Positions 33,506 through 40,935 of a DNA stretch of 64,000 nt are shown here, one piece after another. Source of the DNA: Bacilli bacterium (lineage in GTDB: Bacteria; Bacillota_I; Bacilli_A; RFN20; CAG-288); assembly GCA_022652945.1 (NCBI GenBank), contig JALCRV010000002.1, positions 1 through 64,000 on the forward strand, in the 5' to 3' direction. The notes below the pieces were generated by a model that was not told the origin of the DNA, did not search any database, and worked only from the letters and a program-made list of their open reading frames with translations. The first letter of the stretch is position 1. Every line of letters begins with the position of its first letter. The position numbers were made by a program, and so were the translations under genes.

Positions 33506-34921
33506 ATGAAAAAAGAATTCATGGGGGAAGACTTCCTGCTGGAGGACGAGATCAGCAAGAAACTTTACTTTGAACACGCTCAGAAGATGCCGATTTTTGA
33601 TTATCATTGTCATCTTTCACCTAAAGAGATTGCCGAGGATCATCGTTTCAGTTCAATTACTGAAGCGTGGCTTGGCCAAAACGGGGCGGGTGATCATTAT
33701 AAGTGGAGACTATTAAGGGAATTAGGTATCGAGGAAGAATATATTACCGGTGATAAATCACCGAAAGAAAAATTCGACCGCTTCTGTCTGGTGATGCCTT
33801 ATCTAGTCGGGAATCCGGTCTATCAGTGGACGCATTTGGAATTGAAGAGATACTTCGGGATTGAGAAGACTCTCTGCCCGGAAAACGCTGAATATATCTG
33901 GAATGAGACTAATAAGCAACTGAAGGATCTGACCGCGCGAAAAATACTTCAAAAGATGCACGTCGATTCTTTGTTCACGACCGATGATCCAGTCGATGAT
34001 CTTCATTATCATGAACTGATGGGAAAAGATACGAGCCTGAAGACGAAAGTCTTACCCGCGTTCCGTCCGGATAAGGCTTTGAATATCGAAAGAGATACCT
34101 TCCGCCCATGGATTAAGGCCTTAGAGAAGACCTGCTCTCGCTCTGTTACTTCTTTAAATGATTTACTTCAGGCTTTGGATGAAAGGCTGGCTTTCTTCGT
34201 CGAGCATGGCTGTCTGGCTTCCGATCATGCCTTGGATTCGGTCCATTATAAGAAAGGGACCACTTATGAAGAAGCTGAAAAGGTCTTCTTAAAAGGTCTT
34301 AAAGGTGAGGAGATTTCCTCTGTTGAGCAGGATGCTTATAAAGGCTTCCTTTTAGTCCATCTAGGTAAGGAATACCATAAGTACGGAATGGTTCAGCAGT
34401 ATCACATCGGAGCTTTAAGGAATAACTCGACCAGGATGTATTCTTTATTGGGCGCTGATAGCGGTTTTGATGCGGTCGGTGATCAGCCTTATGCTGAAAA
34501 GCTTTCAGGTTTGCTCGATGAATTAGATAAATCTGATGAACTTCCGAAGACGATTCTTTATACCTTGAATGATGCTGACTATCCAGTCTTGGTCACTTTG
34601 ATGAACTGTTACCAGAAAGGCGGAATCAAAGGGAAAATTCAACTTGGGACGGCGTGGTGGTTCCAGGATCATTTTGATGGGATGAATAAGCAACTTTCGT
34701 ATTTAGCTTCCGATGGGTTATTGAGTTGCTTTGTCGGGATGCTTACCGATTCCCGTTCCTTCCTTTCTTATCCGCGTCACGAATATTTTAGAAGAATCTT
34801 CTGCGCTTATTTAGGAAAGCTCGTCATGGAAGGGAAGTATCCGGAGGATATGAAGACTCTCGGTCAGATCGTTGAGGATGTGTCCTTCAATAACGCTAAG
34901 AAATATTTCTCCCGTTCCTAA
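33506..34921 (+). CDS. uxaC: Glucuronate isomerase
   Basis: A 471-residue uronate isomerase converting glucuronate to fructuronate (and galacturonate to tagaturonate). The amidohydrolase-fold signature IFDYHCHLSPKEIAED is near residue 30, and later blocks TTDDPVDDL, QYHIGALRNNSTRM and GTAWWFQDH are as in the family, at full length. The start follows AAGGGGAGAGG. A terminator follows, so it is separate from, but functionally joined to, the eda-kdgK genes downstream. Confidence 0.95.
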   Translation: MKKEFMGEDFLLEDEISKKLYFEHAQKMPIFDYHCHLSPKEIAEDHRFSSITEAWLGQNGAGDHYKWRLLRELGIEEEYITGDKSPKEKFDRFCLVMPYLVGNPVYQWTHLELKRYFGIEKTLCPENAEYIWNETNKQLKDLTARKILQKMHVDSLFTTDDPVDDLHYHELMGKDTSLKTKVLPAFRPDKALNIERDTFRPWIKALEKTCSRSVTSLNDLLQALDERLAFFVEHGCLASDHALDSVHYKKGTTYEEAEKVFLKGLKGEEISSVEQDAYKGFLLVHLGKEYHKYGMVQQYHIGALRNNSTRMYSLLGADSGFDAVGDQPYAEKLSGLLDELDKSDELPKTILYTLNDADYPVLVTLMNCYQKGGIKGKIQLGTAWWFQDHFDGMNKQLSYLASDGLLSCFVGMLTDSRSFLSYPRHEYFRRIFCAYLGKLVMEGKYPEDMKTLGQIVEDVSFNNAKKYFSRS

Positions 34922-34944
34922 GTCAAATCAGATTTAAATCTAAG

Positions 34945-34972
34945 CTGCCGGGATGACTCCCGGCAGTTTTTA
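34945..34972 (+). terminator. Intrinsic terminator after uxaC
   Basis: A nine-base-pair stem CTGCCGGGA-TGAC-TCCCGGCAG is followed by TTTTTATTTTTT. Confidence 0.92.
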
Positions 34973-34991
34973 TTTTTTATGCTTTATTATC

Positions 34992-35037
34992 TTGTATACA
35001 AATAAAAATTGCTTTCCTTATTTTGAACTAATATTAT
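34992..35037 (+). promoter_or_regulatory. Operator-promoter module 1 upstream of the hexuronate genes
   Basis: A perfect palindrome TTGTATACAA (34992-35001) is followed after seven bases by TTGCTT (35009-35014), a 17-base spacer and TATTAT (35032-35037). The palindrome fits the FadR-type GntR operator pattern TnGT...ACnA. A GntR/FCD regulator is encoded 2.6 kb downstream. The centre of the palindrome is about 48 bases before the expected transcript start, a position more usual for activation than for simple blocking. Confidence 0.65.
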
Positions 35038-35092
35038 AAAAGCACTAGTAGTATAGGACTTTTTTTACTTATTAAACAAAACTTAATAACTC

Positions 35093-35138
35093 TTGTATAC
35101 AAATTATGCTTGAAAAATATAAACGGCTGCTATATATT
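35093..35138 (+). promoter_or_regulatory. Operator-promoter module 2 upstream of the hexuronate genes
   Basis: A second perfect TTGTATACAA (35093-35102) is again followed after seven bases by a promoter: TTGAAA (35110-35115), 17 bases, TATATT (35133-35138). The two palindrome centres are 101 bases apart. The transcript would start near 35145, about 105 bases before the regulator ATG at 35250. Confidence 0.65.
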
Positions 35139-35249
35139 AATCACGTAATAAGAATAACTGGCTGTCTTTCGCTTCAATTTGTTTATCCTTTAAGGGGAAA
35201 TACGTAAGCATCTATAAATCTTTCTTACTTATTGATTGGAGCTGGACTT

Positions 35250-35834
35250 ATGCCTAAACAAGAAAAAACTATCGTTTCTTACATATATATCAAAGGCTCG
35301 AAAAGCATCGATAAAGCCCTGCTAAAAAAGGCCATCAGCCATATGGCGGGGAAGGCTAAGTTTGAATTGGGCGAAGAAGAAGGGGCCTACTCTTTGACTC
35401 TGGAGTCAGAAATCAAAGGGCTGGGGATTATCCAGAATTCTCTATCCACGGAAAATGAACGTCTCGGCTTATCCTTTAAATGTCTGATCGTGCCCTTCTT
35501 TAATGAAAGGTTCATCCATTATCTGGATTTTGTTGATGATAATTCCGCTAAGTACCTTTTTGAACTTGGTCAGGCTCATCCAGAACTTTATTATGAAAAC
35601 CTTGATGTCTTGGAAGATGTGGACGTCGAAACTTTAAACACTATAAAGACTTATATCGAAGCCGGCAATTCACCTTCTTCGACCGCTCTTAAACTTTATA
35701 TCCACCGGAATACGGTGACCTATCGTGTCAATCGCTTTTATCGGACGACCGGTTTGAATCTTAAGTCTTTTCCGAATGCCGTCTTCATTTATTTTTTGAT
35801 TTCCAGCCGGCTGAAAATGTTGGGTCGCAAGTAG
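35250..35834 (+). CDS. PucR/CdaR-type transcription regulator, short form
   Basis: A 194-residue protein. The last 60 residues hold the PucR-family C-terminal helix-turn-helix (YIEAGNSPSSTALKLYIHRN, then TVTYRVNRF), which in the family follows a long sensory region; here only about 130 residues of unrecognised sequence precede it. It probably controls the neighbouring hexuronate genes. The ATG at 35250 follows GGAG after eight bases; a TTG at 35232 is rejected. It lies first behind the duplicated operator-promoter modules and 54 bases before eda. Confidence 0.75.
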   Translation: MPKQEKTIVSYIYIKGSKSIDKALLKKAISHMAGKAKFELGEEEGAYSLTLESEIKGLGIIQNSLSTENERLGLSFKCLIVPFFNERFIHYLDFVDDNSAKYLFELGQAHPELYYENLDVLEDVDVETLNTIKTYIEAGNSPSSTALKLYIHRNTVTYRVNRFYRTTGLNLKSFPNAVFIYFLISSRLKMLGRK

Positions 35835-35888
35835 TTTGTTGCTTTAGGTATTTACGCTGCTTCAAGCAGCTGAAAGGAGTTTACTTTT

Positions 35889-36536
35889 ATGAGAGGTGAC
35901 ATCGTCAGGGATTTACTTAAATGCGGAGTTATCGCCGTCATCAGAGCTAACAGTTATGAAGAAGCTGAAAAGCTGGCTGAATGCTGCGTTAAAGGGGGTA
36001 TCGTTGGCTTAGAAATAACTTTCACGGTTCCCGGAGCGGAGGAAGTTATCAATAAGCTTTCGCTGAAAAAGGATGCGGGCTACATCGTTGGGGCGGGAAC
36101 AGTTTTAGATGCGACCACCGCGAGAATTGCTATTCTTAAAGGCGCTAAGTTCATCGTCTCCCCGGCTTTCGATAAGGAAGTAGCGGAACTTTGTAACTTA
36201 TATCAGATTCCTTATATGCCCGGTTGCTTTACGATCACCGAGATGATCGCCGCATTAAAAGCCGGAGCGGATATTATCAAAGTCTTCCCGGGGGAGAAAG
36301 CTGAACCTTCATATTTTAAAGCGGTCCATGGACCGCTTCCTCAGGCTAACTTGATGCCGACGGGAGGAGTTTCTTTAGATAACTGTGCAGAATGGATAAA
36401 GGCTGGTGCCGTCGCTGTCGGAACCGGCGGTTCTTTGACCGCTCCGGCTAAGACTGGAGATTATCAAGGGGTCATCGATAATGCGAAGGCCTTTGTGGAA
36501 AAGGTGGCAGAAGCCAGAAAGGCCTTAAGTAAATAA
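35889..36536 (+). CDS. eda: 2-keto-3-deoxy-6-phosphogluconate / 4-hydroxy-2-oxoglutarate aldolase
   Basis: A 215-residue class I aldolase that splits KDPG into pyruvate and glyceraldehyde 3-phosphate. Visible are VIAVIRANS, LEITFTVPGAEEVI with the catalytic Glu, GAGTVLDA, SPAFDKEV, MPGCFTITEM and ADIIKVFPGE with the Schiff-base Lys, then MPTGGVSLDN. It follows AAAGGAG and precedes kdgK by three bases. Confidence 0.93.
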   Translation: MRGDIVRDLLKCGVIAVIRANSYEEAEKLAECCVKGGIVGLEITFTVPGAEEVINKLSLKKDAGYIVGAGTVLDATTARIAILKGAKFIVSPAFDKEVAELCNLYQIPYMPGCFTITEMIAALKAGADIIKVFPGEKAEPSYFKAVHGPLPQANLMPTGGVSLDNCAEWIKAGAVAVGTGGSLTAPAKTGDYQGVIDNAKAFVEKVAEARKALSK

Positions 36537-36539
36537 CTT

Positions 36540-37562
36540 ATGAAAATCGTTACTTTAGGCGAAATCATGCTGCGCCTATCTACTCCTAGTCAGGAGAGAT
36601 TTGTCCAAGCTCAGCAGTTTGATATCAATTACGGCGGTGGGGAAGCTAACGTCGCAGTCAGCTTAGCGAACTTTGGTGACGAATCTTACTTTGTGAGTAA
36701 GGTCCCTTCATCGGAAATTGGCCAATGCGCGATCGATGAATTGAGAAAATACGGTGTCGATACCCGTTTTGTCGTGCGCGGTGGAGAAAGACTCGGGATT
36801 TACTTTTTAGAGACCGGAGCTTCCATGCGCGCATCAAAAGTCATCTACGACAGAGCTCATTCTTCGATTTCTGAAGCGGAAGTCAGCGATTTTGATTTCG
36901 ACAGTATTTTTAAAGATGTCTCTTGGTTTCACTTCACCGGGATTACTCCGGCTTTAGGTAAAAAGGCTCAGGATTTAGTCCTGGCTAGCTTAAAAGCCGC
37001 GAAAGCCCATCATGTCACCGTTTCCTGCGATTTGAATTTTAGAGCCAAACTTTGGACTAGCGAGGAAGCAAGGCTTTATATGAATTCCTATATGCCTTAT
37101 GTCGATTATGTGATTGGGAACGAAGAAGATGCTGATAAATGCCTCGGCTTCAAGCCGGAAGGCAGCGATGTCGAAAAGGGCAAGCTTTCTATCGAAGGCT
37201 ATAAGCGGATGTTTGAAGCCATGATTGAAAAGTATCACTTTAAAGGTGCGGCTTGTTCTTTAAGAGAGTCTTTCTCTGCGACCCATAACGGCTGGTCAGG
37301 TTTGCTTTATAAAGACGGGGAATTCTTCCAGTCTAAGCATTACGACATCGACCCGATTATCGATCGTGTCGGTGGCGGAGATGCTTTTGCATCAGGCTTA
37401 ATCTACGGCTTGCTTCATTTATCAAATGGGCAGGAAGCTATTGATTTCGCGGTCGCTTCTTCAGCCTTAAAACATACGATTCCGGGTGACTTTTCCCATT
37501 TCTCCGCCCAGGAAGTCTCCGCTTTGATGAACGGGGATGCTTCGGGAAGAGTGAAAAGATAA
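36540..37562 (+). CDS. kdgK: 2-keto-3-deoxygluconate kinase (PfkB family)
   Basis: A 340-residue sugar kinase. PfkB signatures are NYGGGEANVAVSLANFG near residue 30 and DRVGGGDAFASGLIYG near residue 280 with the catalytic Asp. The assignment to KDG as substrate rests on the family branch and on its place three bases after eda and near uxaC. Together they give the end of the hexuronate route. The mannonate/altronate dehydratases and fructuronate reductase are not in this window. Confidence 0.85.
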   Translation: MKIVTLGEIMLRLSTPSQERFVQAQQFDINYGGGEANVAVSLANFGDESYFVSKVPSSEIGQCAIDELRKYGVDTRFVVRGGERLGIYFLETGASMRASKVIYDRAHSSISEAEVSDFDFDSIFKDVSWFHFTGITPALGKKAQDLVLASLKAAKAHHVTVSCDLNFRAKLWTSEEARLYMNSYMPYVDYVIGNEEDADKCLGFKPEGSDVEKGKLSIEGYKRMFEAMIEKYHFKGAACSLRESFSATHNGWSGLLYKDGEFFQSKHYDIDPIIDRVGGGDAFASGLIYGLLHLSNGQEAIDFAVASSALKHTIPGDFSHFSAQEVSALMNGDASGRVKR

Positions 37563-37617
37563 ACTTCAGAAGAAAACCGATATTATTGTCCTATTAAATT
37601 GAAAGTGAGATGGCTTT

Positions 37618-38292
37618 ATGACTAAAGACAGCGAGCAAATCTATCAGACCTTATTAAGAGAAATCGTGACGATGGATCTAAAACCCGGCACGATGCTGCG
37701 GGAAATTGAAATCTCGGAGCGTTTTAAAGTCTCTCGTACTCCGATTAGAGATGTCTTTAAGAAATTGGAGTACGATGGTCTTTTAGTCATCCAATCTCAA
37801 AAGGGGTCTTACGTTTCTAAAATCGATCTGAACGGCATCACCGACATTATGCTTATCCGCGAGGATGTCGAATTATCGGTTCTCTCTGAACTGATTGATT
37901 CCGAGACCTCGGAGGATCTCGATTCCTTAAAGGAAATCGTCGATAAACAAAATAAACTGCTTCTGCAAAACGATGCTTTCATCGAAGAGAAGGCGGCTCA
38001 GTTCTTCGATTTGGATAACCTTTTCCATCAGCAAATCTACGCTAAAGTAAAAAAAGATGGAGTCTTGAAGATTCTGAATTCTTCCTGGCCTTCTTTCTCC
38101 CGCTTCCGCTATCTGACTTTCCTTAGGGATTACCGTTCCATTGAGAGACTCTGCTTGATTCACGAAAAAATCCTTAAGGCTCTTGAGGAGCACGATAAAA
38201 GCACGCTCCCTGAAATCGTCAAAGAACATAACTTCTCCGGTCTAGACGGTATCGACGGAATTAGATTGAAACATCCTGAATACTTTAAATAA
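37618..38292 (+). CDS. GntR family regulator, FadR (FCD) subfamily
   Basis: A 224-residue regulator. The N-terminal winged helix-turn-helix includes SERFKVSRTPIRDVFKKLEYDGLL at about residues 32-55, followed by the VIQSQKGSYVSKI wing. The C-terminal 150 residues are an all-helical FCD ligand domain with metal-ligand candidates D and H (DLDNLFHQQI, and later HEKIL and KEHN). Such regulators often sense uronates or related acids. It is the last gene of the eda-kdgK unit and the obvious candidate to bind the two TTGTATACAA sites upstream. Confidence 0.85.
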   Translation: MTKDSEQIYQTLLREIVTMDLKPGTMLREIEISERFKVSRTPIRDVFKKLEYDGLLVIQSQKGSYVSKIDLNGITDIMLIREDVELSVLSELIDSETSEDLDSLKEIVDKQNKLLLQNDAFIEEKAAQFFDLDNLFHQQIYAKVKKDGVLKILNSSWPSFSRFRYLTFLRDYRSIERLCLIHEKILKALEEHDKSTLPEIVKEHNFSGLDGIDGIRLKHPEYFK

Positions 38293-38309
38293 GATAAGGA
38301 AGACTTTAA

Positions 38310-38336
38310 AAGGCGCTTTCGATCAGCGCCTTTTCT
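38310..38336 (+). terminator. Intrinsic terminator after the GntR regulator gene
   Basis: An AAGGCGCT-TTCGATC-AGCGCCTT hairpin is followed by a T-rich tail, between convergent genes. Confidence 0.85.
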
Positions 38337-38338
38337 TA

Positions 38339-38602
38339 TCAGATAATGATTTGAACTTTTTCTCCACTTGCTTCTTGGACGTCGACGAGGACTAACTTTC
38401 CATGTTCTTTTTTGTATTTTCTTAAAGCTTTTTTCATCTGACGAAATAACGCGGGCGTAAAAAAGGGCATCTCCTTATCAAATTCTTTCATTTCATCCTT
38501 GCTCTCAAGTTTGATCATCGACTTAATAAATCGCGGGGAAAGAATAAATAAAGGGACGTGGATCTTAAATGAATGGCCTTCGGCTTTAACTTTGATCAGC
38601 AT
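38339..38602 (-). CDS. Small protein resembling the C-terminal domain of its XRE neighbour
   Basis: An 87-residue protein with no family I can name with certainty. It has the pattern LIKVKAEGHSFKIHVPL, a helical middle, a basic helix (FRQMKKALRKYKKEHGK), and ends VDVQEASGEKVQIII. The same order of elements (I-x-V...DG...V-x-V-x-x-P, helix, then DVQ-x-x-x-G-x-x-VQI at the end) occurs in residues 80-163 of the XRE protein encoded just upstream. It looks like the SHOCT-like/YvlB-type domain that reads out as DG-x-K-V-x-I. It lies five bases after the XRE gene, so the two are co-transcribed. Confidence 0.6.
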   Translation of the reverse strand: MLIKVKAEGHSFKIHVPLFILSPRFIKSMIKLESKDEMKEFDKEMPFFTPALFRQMKKALRKYKKEHGKLVLVDVQEASGEKVQIII

Positions 38603-38607
38603 GCTTT

Positions 38608-39099
38608 TTATTCGACGGAAATCTGGACGATATCCCCATCTTCCGACTGGACATCGATCAGATTGCCGATTGCACCTTTTTTGACCATTTCAATCAGCTG
38701 CCGGAAATCGATGTTTTTCAGATAACTGGCTCCTTCCAAATCGATGGTCCCGCCGGCTTTTAACATCATTTCCAATAAAGAGACAGGGAAGTTGACTCTG
38801 ACCCGATCGCCGTCAGCGGAAATTACGCGGATCTTCAATAGCTTATTTAAATAATCACTCGGGGAAGAAGGCGGAACAAAAGCAGCGGGCTTTGTTTTTT
38901 CCTTGCCGAGCAGTTCATCGATGGAGACATCCAGAATATCGGAAATTGCGCTTAACAAAGTAATATCAGGTAACGAGGCATCAGTCTCCCATTTGCTGAC
39001 CGCTTGAGAAGAGACGTGCAATTGATCAGCGATGTTCTCCTGTGTCAATCCTTTTTCTTTACGAAGTCTTTGGAATCTTTGGCCGAATGTTTCATCCAT
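38608..39099 (-). CDS. XRE-family regulator with C-terminal beta-rich domain
   Basis: A 163-residue protein. Residues 1-65 are a typical HTH_3 domain (LRKEKGLTQENIADQLHVSS, QAVSKWETDASLPD, SIDELLG). After a Pro/Ser linker comes a domain of about 85 residues (LKIRVISADGDRVRVNFPVSL ... NLIDVQSEDGDIVQISVE) similar to SHOCT-like/YvlB-type domains of envelope-stress proteins. The target genes are unknown; self-regulation with the small downstream gene is plausible. The ribosome binding site GGAGGG is strong. Confidence 0.8.
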   Translation of the reverse strand: MDETFGQRFQRLRKEKGLTQENIADQLHVSSQAVSKWETDASLPDITLLSAISDILDVSIDELLGKEKTKPAAFVPPSSPSDYLNKLLKIRVISADGDRVRVNFPVSLLEMMLKAGGTIDLEGASYLKNIDFRQLIEMVKKGAIGNLIDVQSEDGDIVQISVE

Positions 39100-39218
39100 A
39101 ATCTGGCCCTCCTTACATTTTGATTTAAACGTTTTTCTTTCTAAGTGACAATGGAGGCAAAGTTGAATTAAGGCAACTGCAAGTTTAAAATCCTAACAAC
39201 CCTTAGTTGGAAACAAAT

Positions 39219-39242
39219 AAAAGGCCCAGCAGAAAGGCCTGT
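39219..39242 (-). terminator. Probable intrinsic terminator after rarA
   Basis: On the minus strand CAGGCC-TTTCTGCTG-GGCCTTTTAT forms a short GC hairpin followed by T residues, 16 bases after the rarA stop. Confidence 0.5.
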
Positions 39243-39257
39243 TCTTTCTTCTGGCTT

Positions 39258-40529
39258 TTATTTTCTTCCTCGTTCTTTTAAAAGCCTTAAGGATGCTGAA
39301 CGGACCGTCTTTTCAAGCCGCTGATAATTGAGATATAACGACTTTTCATAGTTTCCGCTGAGGTTAGGTTTATAAAATCTTTGCTTTTCTAAGCCTTCAG
39401 GCAGATATTCGATAAGCTCCCAAAGGTCAGGTCGGTCATAAGGATATTTATCTTCTTCTTTCGCATTGACCGGAGTGAGTTTAAGGTAATCTCTGACTTG
39501 GCTAGGATGCTTACTGATCTCATCCATCGCTTCTTCAATTGCTAAGGCCGCTGACTTTGATTTTGGTGAAAGAGCCAGATCGCAAACGGTGAAGGCTAAA
39601 GGGATGATGGCTTCAGGGAAGCCGACTTCTCTAGCTACTTCACAAGCATGATAGCAGCGATCGACGGCCTGCGGATTAGCGAGTCCGACATCTTCATAAG
39701 CGGTGACCATCAATCTTCTGATTAGTCCTTCTAGATCTCCTGATTGGCAAAGCTTTGCTAAATAGTAGATGGCAGCATCCACTTCCGAACCACGGATAGA
39801 TTTTTGGAAGGCTGAAACGGAATCGTAATGTTCATTGCCGTCTTTATCCCCGAAGTAATTAGGGATCGCAGCGACGTTTTTTATATCCTCAAGAGTGATT
39901 TCATGTTCTCTGGAATAAGTTAAAGCTGCTGCCTCAAGGATATTGTAGGCGTAGCGGAGATCCCCGCCGGAAGCTTTAGCGATGGAGTCGAGCGCCTCTT
40001 CTTGGAAAACACGGGTATCATTTAAACCATCGGGCGAACTGATAGCTCTTTTAAGTCCTTCTTTAACTTCCTTAGGAGTTAAAGGCTTTACTTCCAGAAG
40101 CTGAGTCCTGGAACGGATGGCGGCATTAATGGTTAATAAAGGATTCTCTGTGGTGGCTCCGATCAGGTAAATGGAGCCATCTTCCAGACGGGGAAGAAGA
40201 ATATCCTGCTTATCTTTGTTCATCCGGTGGATTTCATCCATGATGATAATCGTATCGTGATACATCTCGGCTTCTTTAAAGGCATCTAAAAGATCCTGCT
40301 TTGTCGAGACTGTCGCATTGAGATTAATATGATGGACGTTAAGAGAATTAGCGAAGGCTTCAGCAATCGTGGTCTTCCCAGTACCGGGAGGGCCGAAAAG
40401 AATCGAGGAGATAATCACTTGATTCTTCAGGCAATTAGAAAGAAAGCCGCCGTTTCCGACAAGGCGGGTTTGTCCGATGACTTGGTCGAGAGTTTTCGGC
40501 CGCATCCGATAAGCTAAAGGTTTATTCAT
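39258..40529 (-). CDS. rarA: Replication-associated recombination ATPase RarA/MgsA
   Basis: A 423-residue AAA+ ATPase acting at stalled replication forks. It starts MNKPLAYRMRPKTLDQVIGQ, with Walker A FGPPGTGKTT, Walker B IIIMDEIHRMNK, sensor 1 (LIGATTENP) and arginine-finger region (AIRSRTQLLEV). The C-terminal helical domain with SAFQKSIRGSEVDAAIYYLA and AYEDVGLANPQA is diagnostic for RarA. It is a single-gene unit divergent from the nucleoside importer leader. Confidence 0.95.
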   Translation of the reverse strand: MNKPLAYRMRPKTLDQVIGQTRLVGNGGFLSNCLKNQVIISSILFGPPGTGKTTIAEAFANSLNVHHINLNATVSTKQDLLDAFKEAEMYHDTIIIMDEIHRMNKDKQDILLPRLEDGSIYLIGATTENPLLTINAAIRSRTQLLEVKPLTPKEVKEGLKRAISSPDGLNDTRVFQEEALDSIAKASGGDLRYAYNILEAAALTYSREHEITLEDIKNVAAIPNYFGDKDGNEHYDSVSAFQKSIRGSEVDAAIYYLAKLCQSGDLEGLIRRLMVTAYEDVGLANPQAVDRCYHACEVAREVGFPEAIIPLAFTVCDLALSPKSKSAALAIEEAMDEISKHPSQVRDYLKLTPVNAKEEDKYPYDRPDLWELIEYLPEGLEKQRFYKPNLSGNYEKSLYLNYQRLEKTVRSASLRLLKERGRK

Positions 40530-40739
40530 TCTTTCAGTCCTGGCTTCCTTTCCTATTATAAACTATCGAAGGTTATTTTTACTTAAAAAGCGAAAGTGTC
40601 AAAAAATGCCAACCTTAAAATCTATGGCCTTTTGCCGATATATTAGCCTTTGCACCGGAAAACATCGGTTCTATTGCAAAAGTGAAGGTTGCAAATAGCC
40701 TGCTTTCAGGATAGACTCATTGCGTAGATGCGTTTAGCG
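40530..40739 (+). other. Upstream leader region with stem-forming repeats
   Basis: No gene is seen. The stretch contains TTTGCA ... TGCAAA around CCGGAAAACATCGG (about 40649-40680), able to fold as a stem with an inner CCG/CGG pair, a further TTGCAAA copy at about 40689, and a first copy of CGTTTAGCG at 40731-40739 immediately before the riboswitch aptamer. It is either the 5' part of the bmpA leader or the promoter region; I could not place a convincing promoter. Confidence 0.4.
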
Positions 40740-40802
40740 CGTGTATAAATGATCGAGACGGCTGATCACCTATCTAGCCCTGGCCTTACAAGGGACTACA
40801 CG
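40740..40802 (+). promoter_or_regulatory. Purine-type riboswitch aptamer (variant) upstream of bmpA
   Basis: The segment follows the purine riboswitch plan: P1 CGTG/CACG (40740-40743 with 40799-40802), J1/2 TATAA, P2 TGATC/GATCA with loop AGACGGC, J2/3 CTATCTA, P3 CCCT/AGGG with loop CCTTACA, and J3/1 ACTA in GGGACTACACG. Loop GG and CC can form the usual kissing pairs. The base equivalent to position 74 is C, as in guanine-type rather than adenine-type aptamers. Deviations from the consensus are A in J2/3 (CTATCTA for GTTTCTA), a bulged P3 and a short P1. A nucleoside transporter follows, in keeping with a guanine, guanosine or deoxyguanosine ligand. Confidence 0.75.
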
Positions 40803-40873
40803 ACAAAGTCGGAGATGCTTCTTGGGCTTATTGGAAATCCATAAAGGATTCTAGAGGCTTATTGGTAAGCAGA

Positions 40874-40903
40874 CGTTTAGCGAAACTTTATATGCGCTAG
40901 ACG
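40874..40903 (+). promoter_or_regulatory. Hairpin before bmpA, possible expression platform
   Basis: CGTTTAGCG (40874-40882) can pair with CGCTAGACG (40895-40903) through nine base pairs including one G-U. An identical CGTTTAGCG lies at 40731-40739, just before the aptamer, so the 3' strand could switch partners. A preceding GCTTA-TTGG-TAAGC hairpin ends next to it. There is no T run after the hairpin, so translational control or processing is more likely than termination. Confidence 0.5.
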
Positions 40904-40935
40904 GCATTTACAAGAAAGGATTTTTCATACCAATT

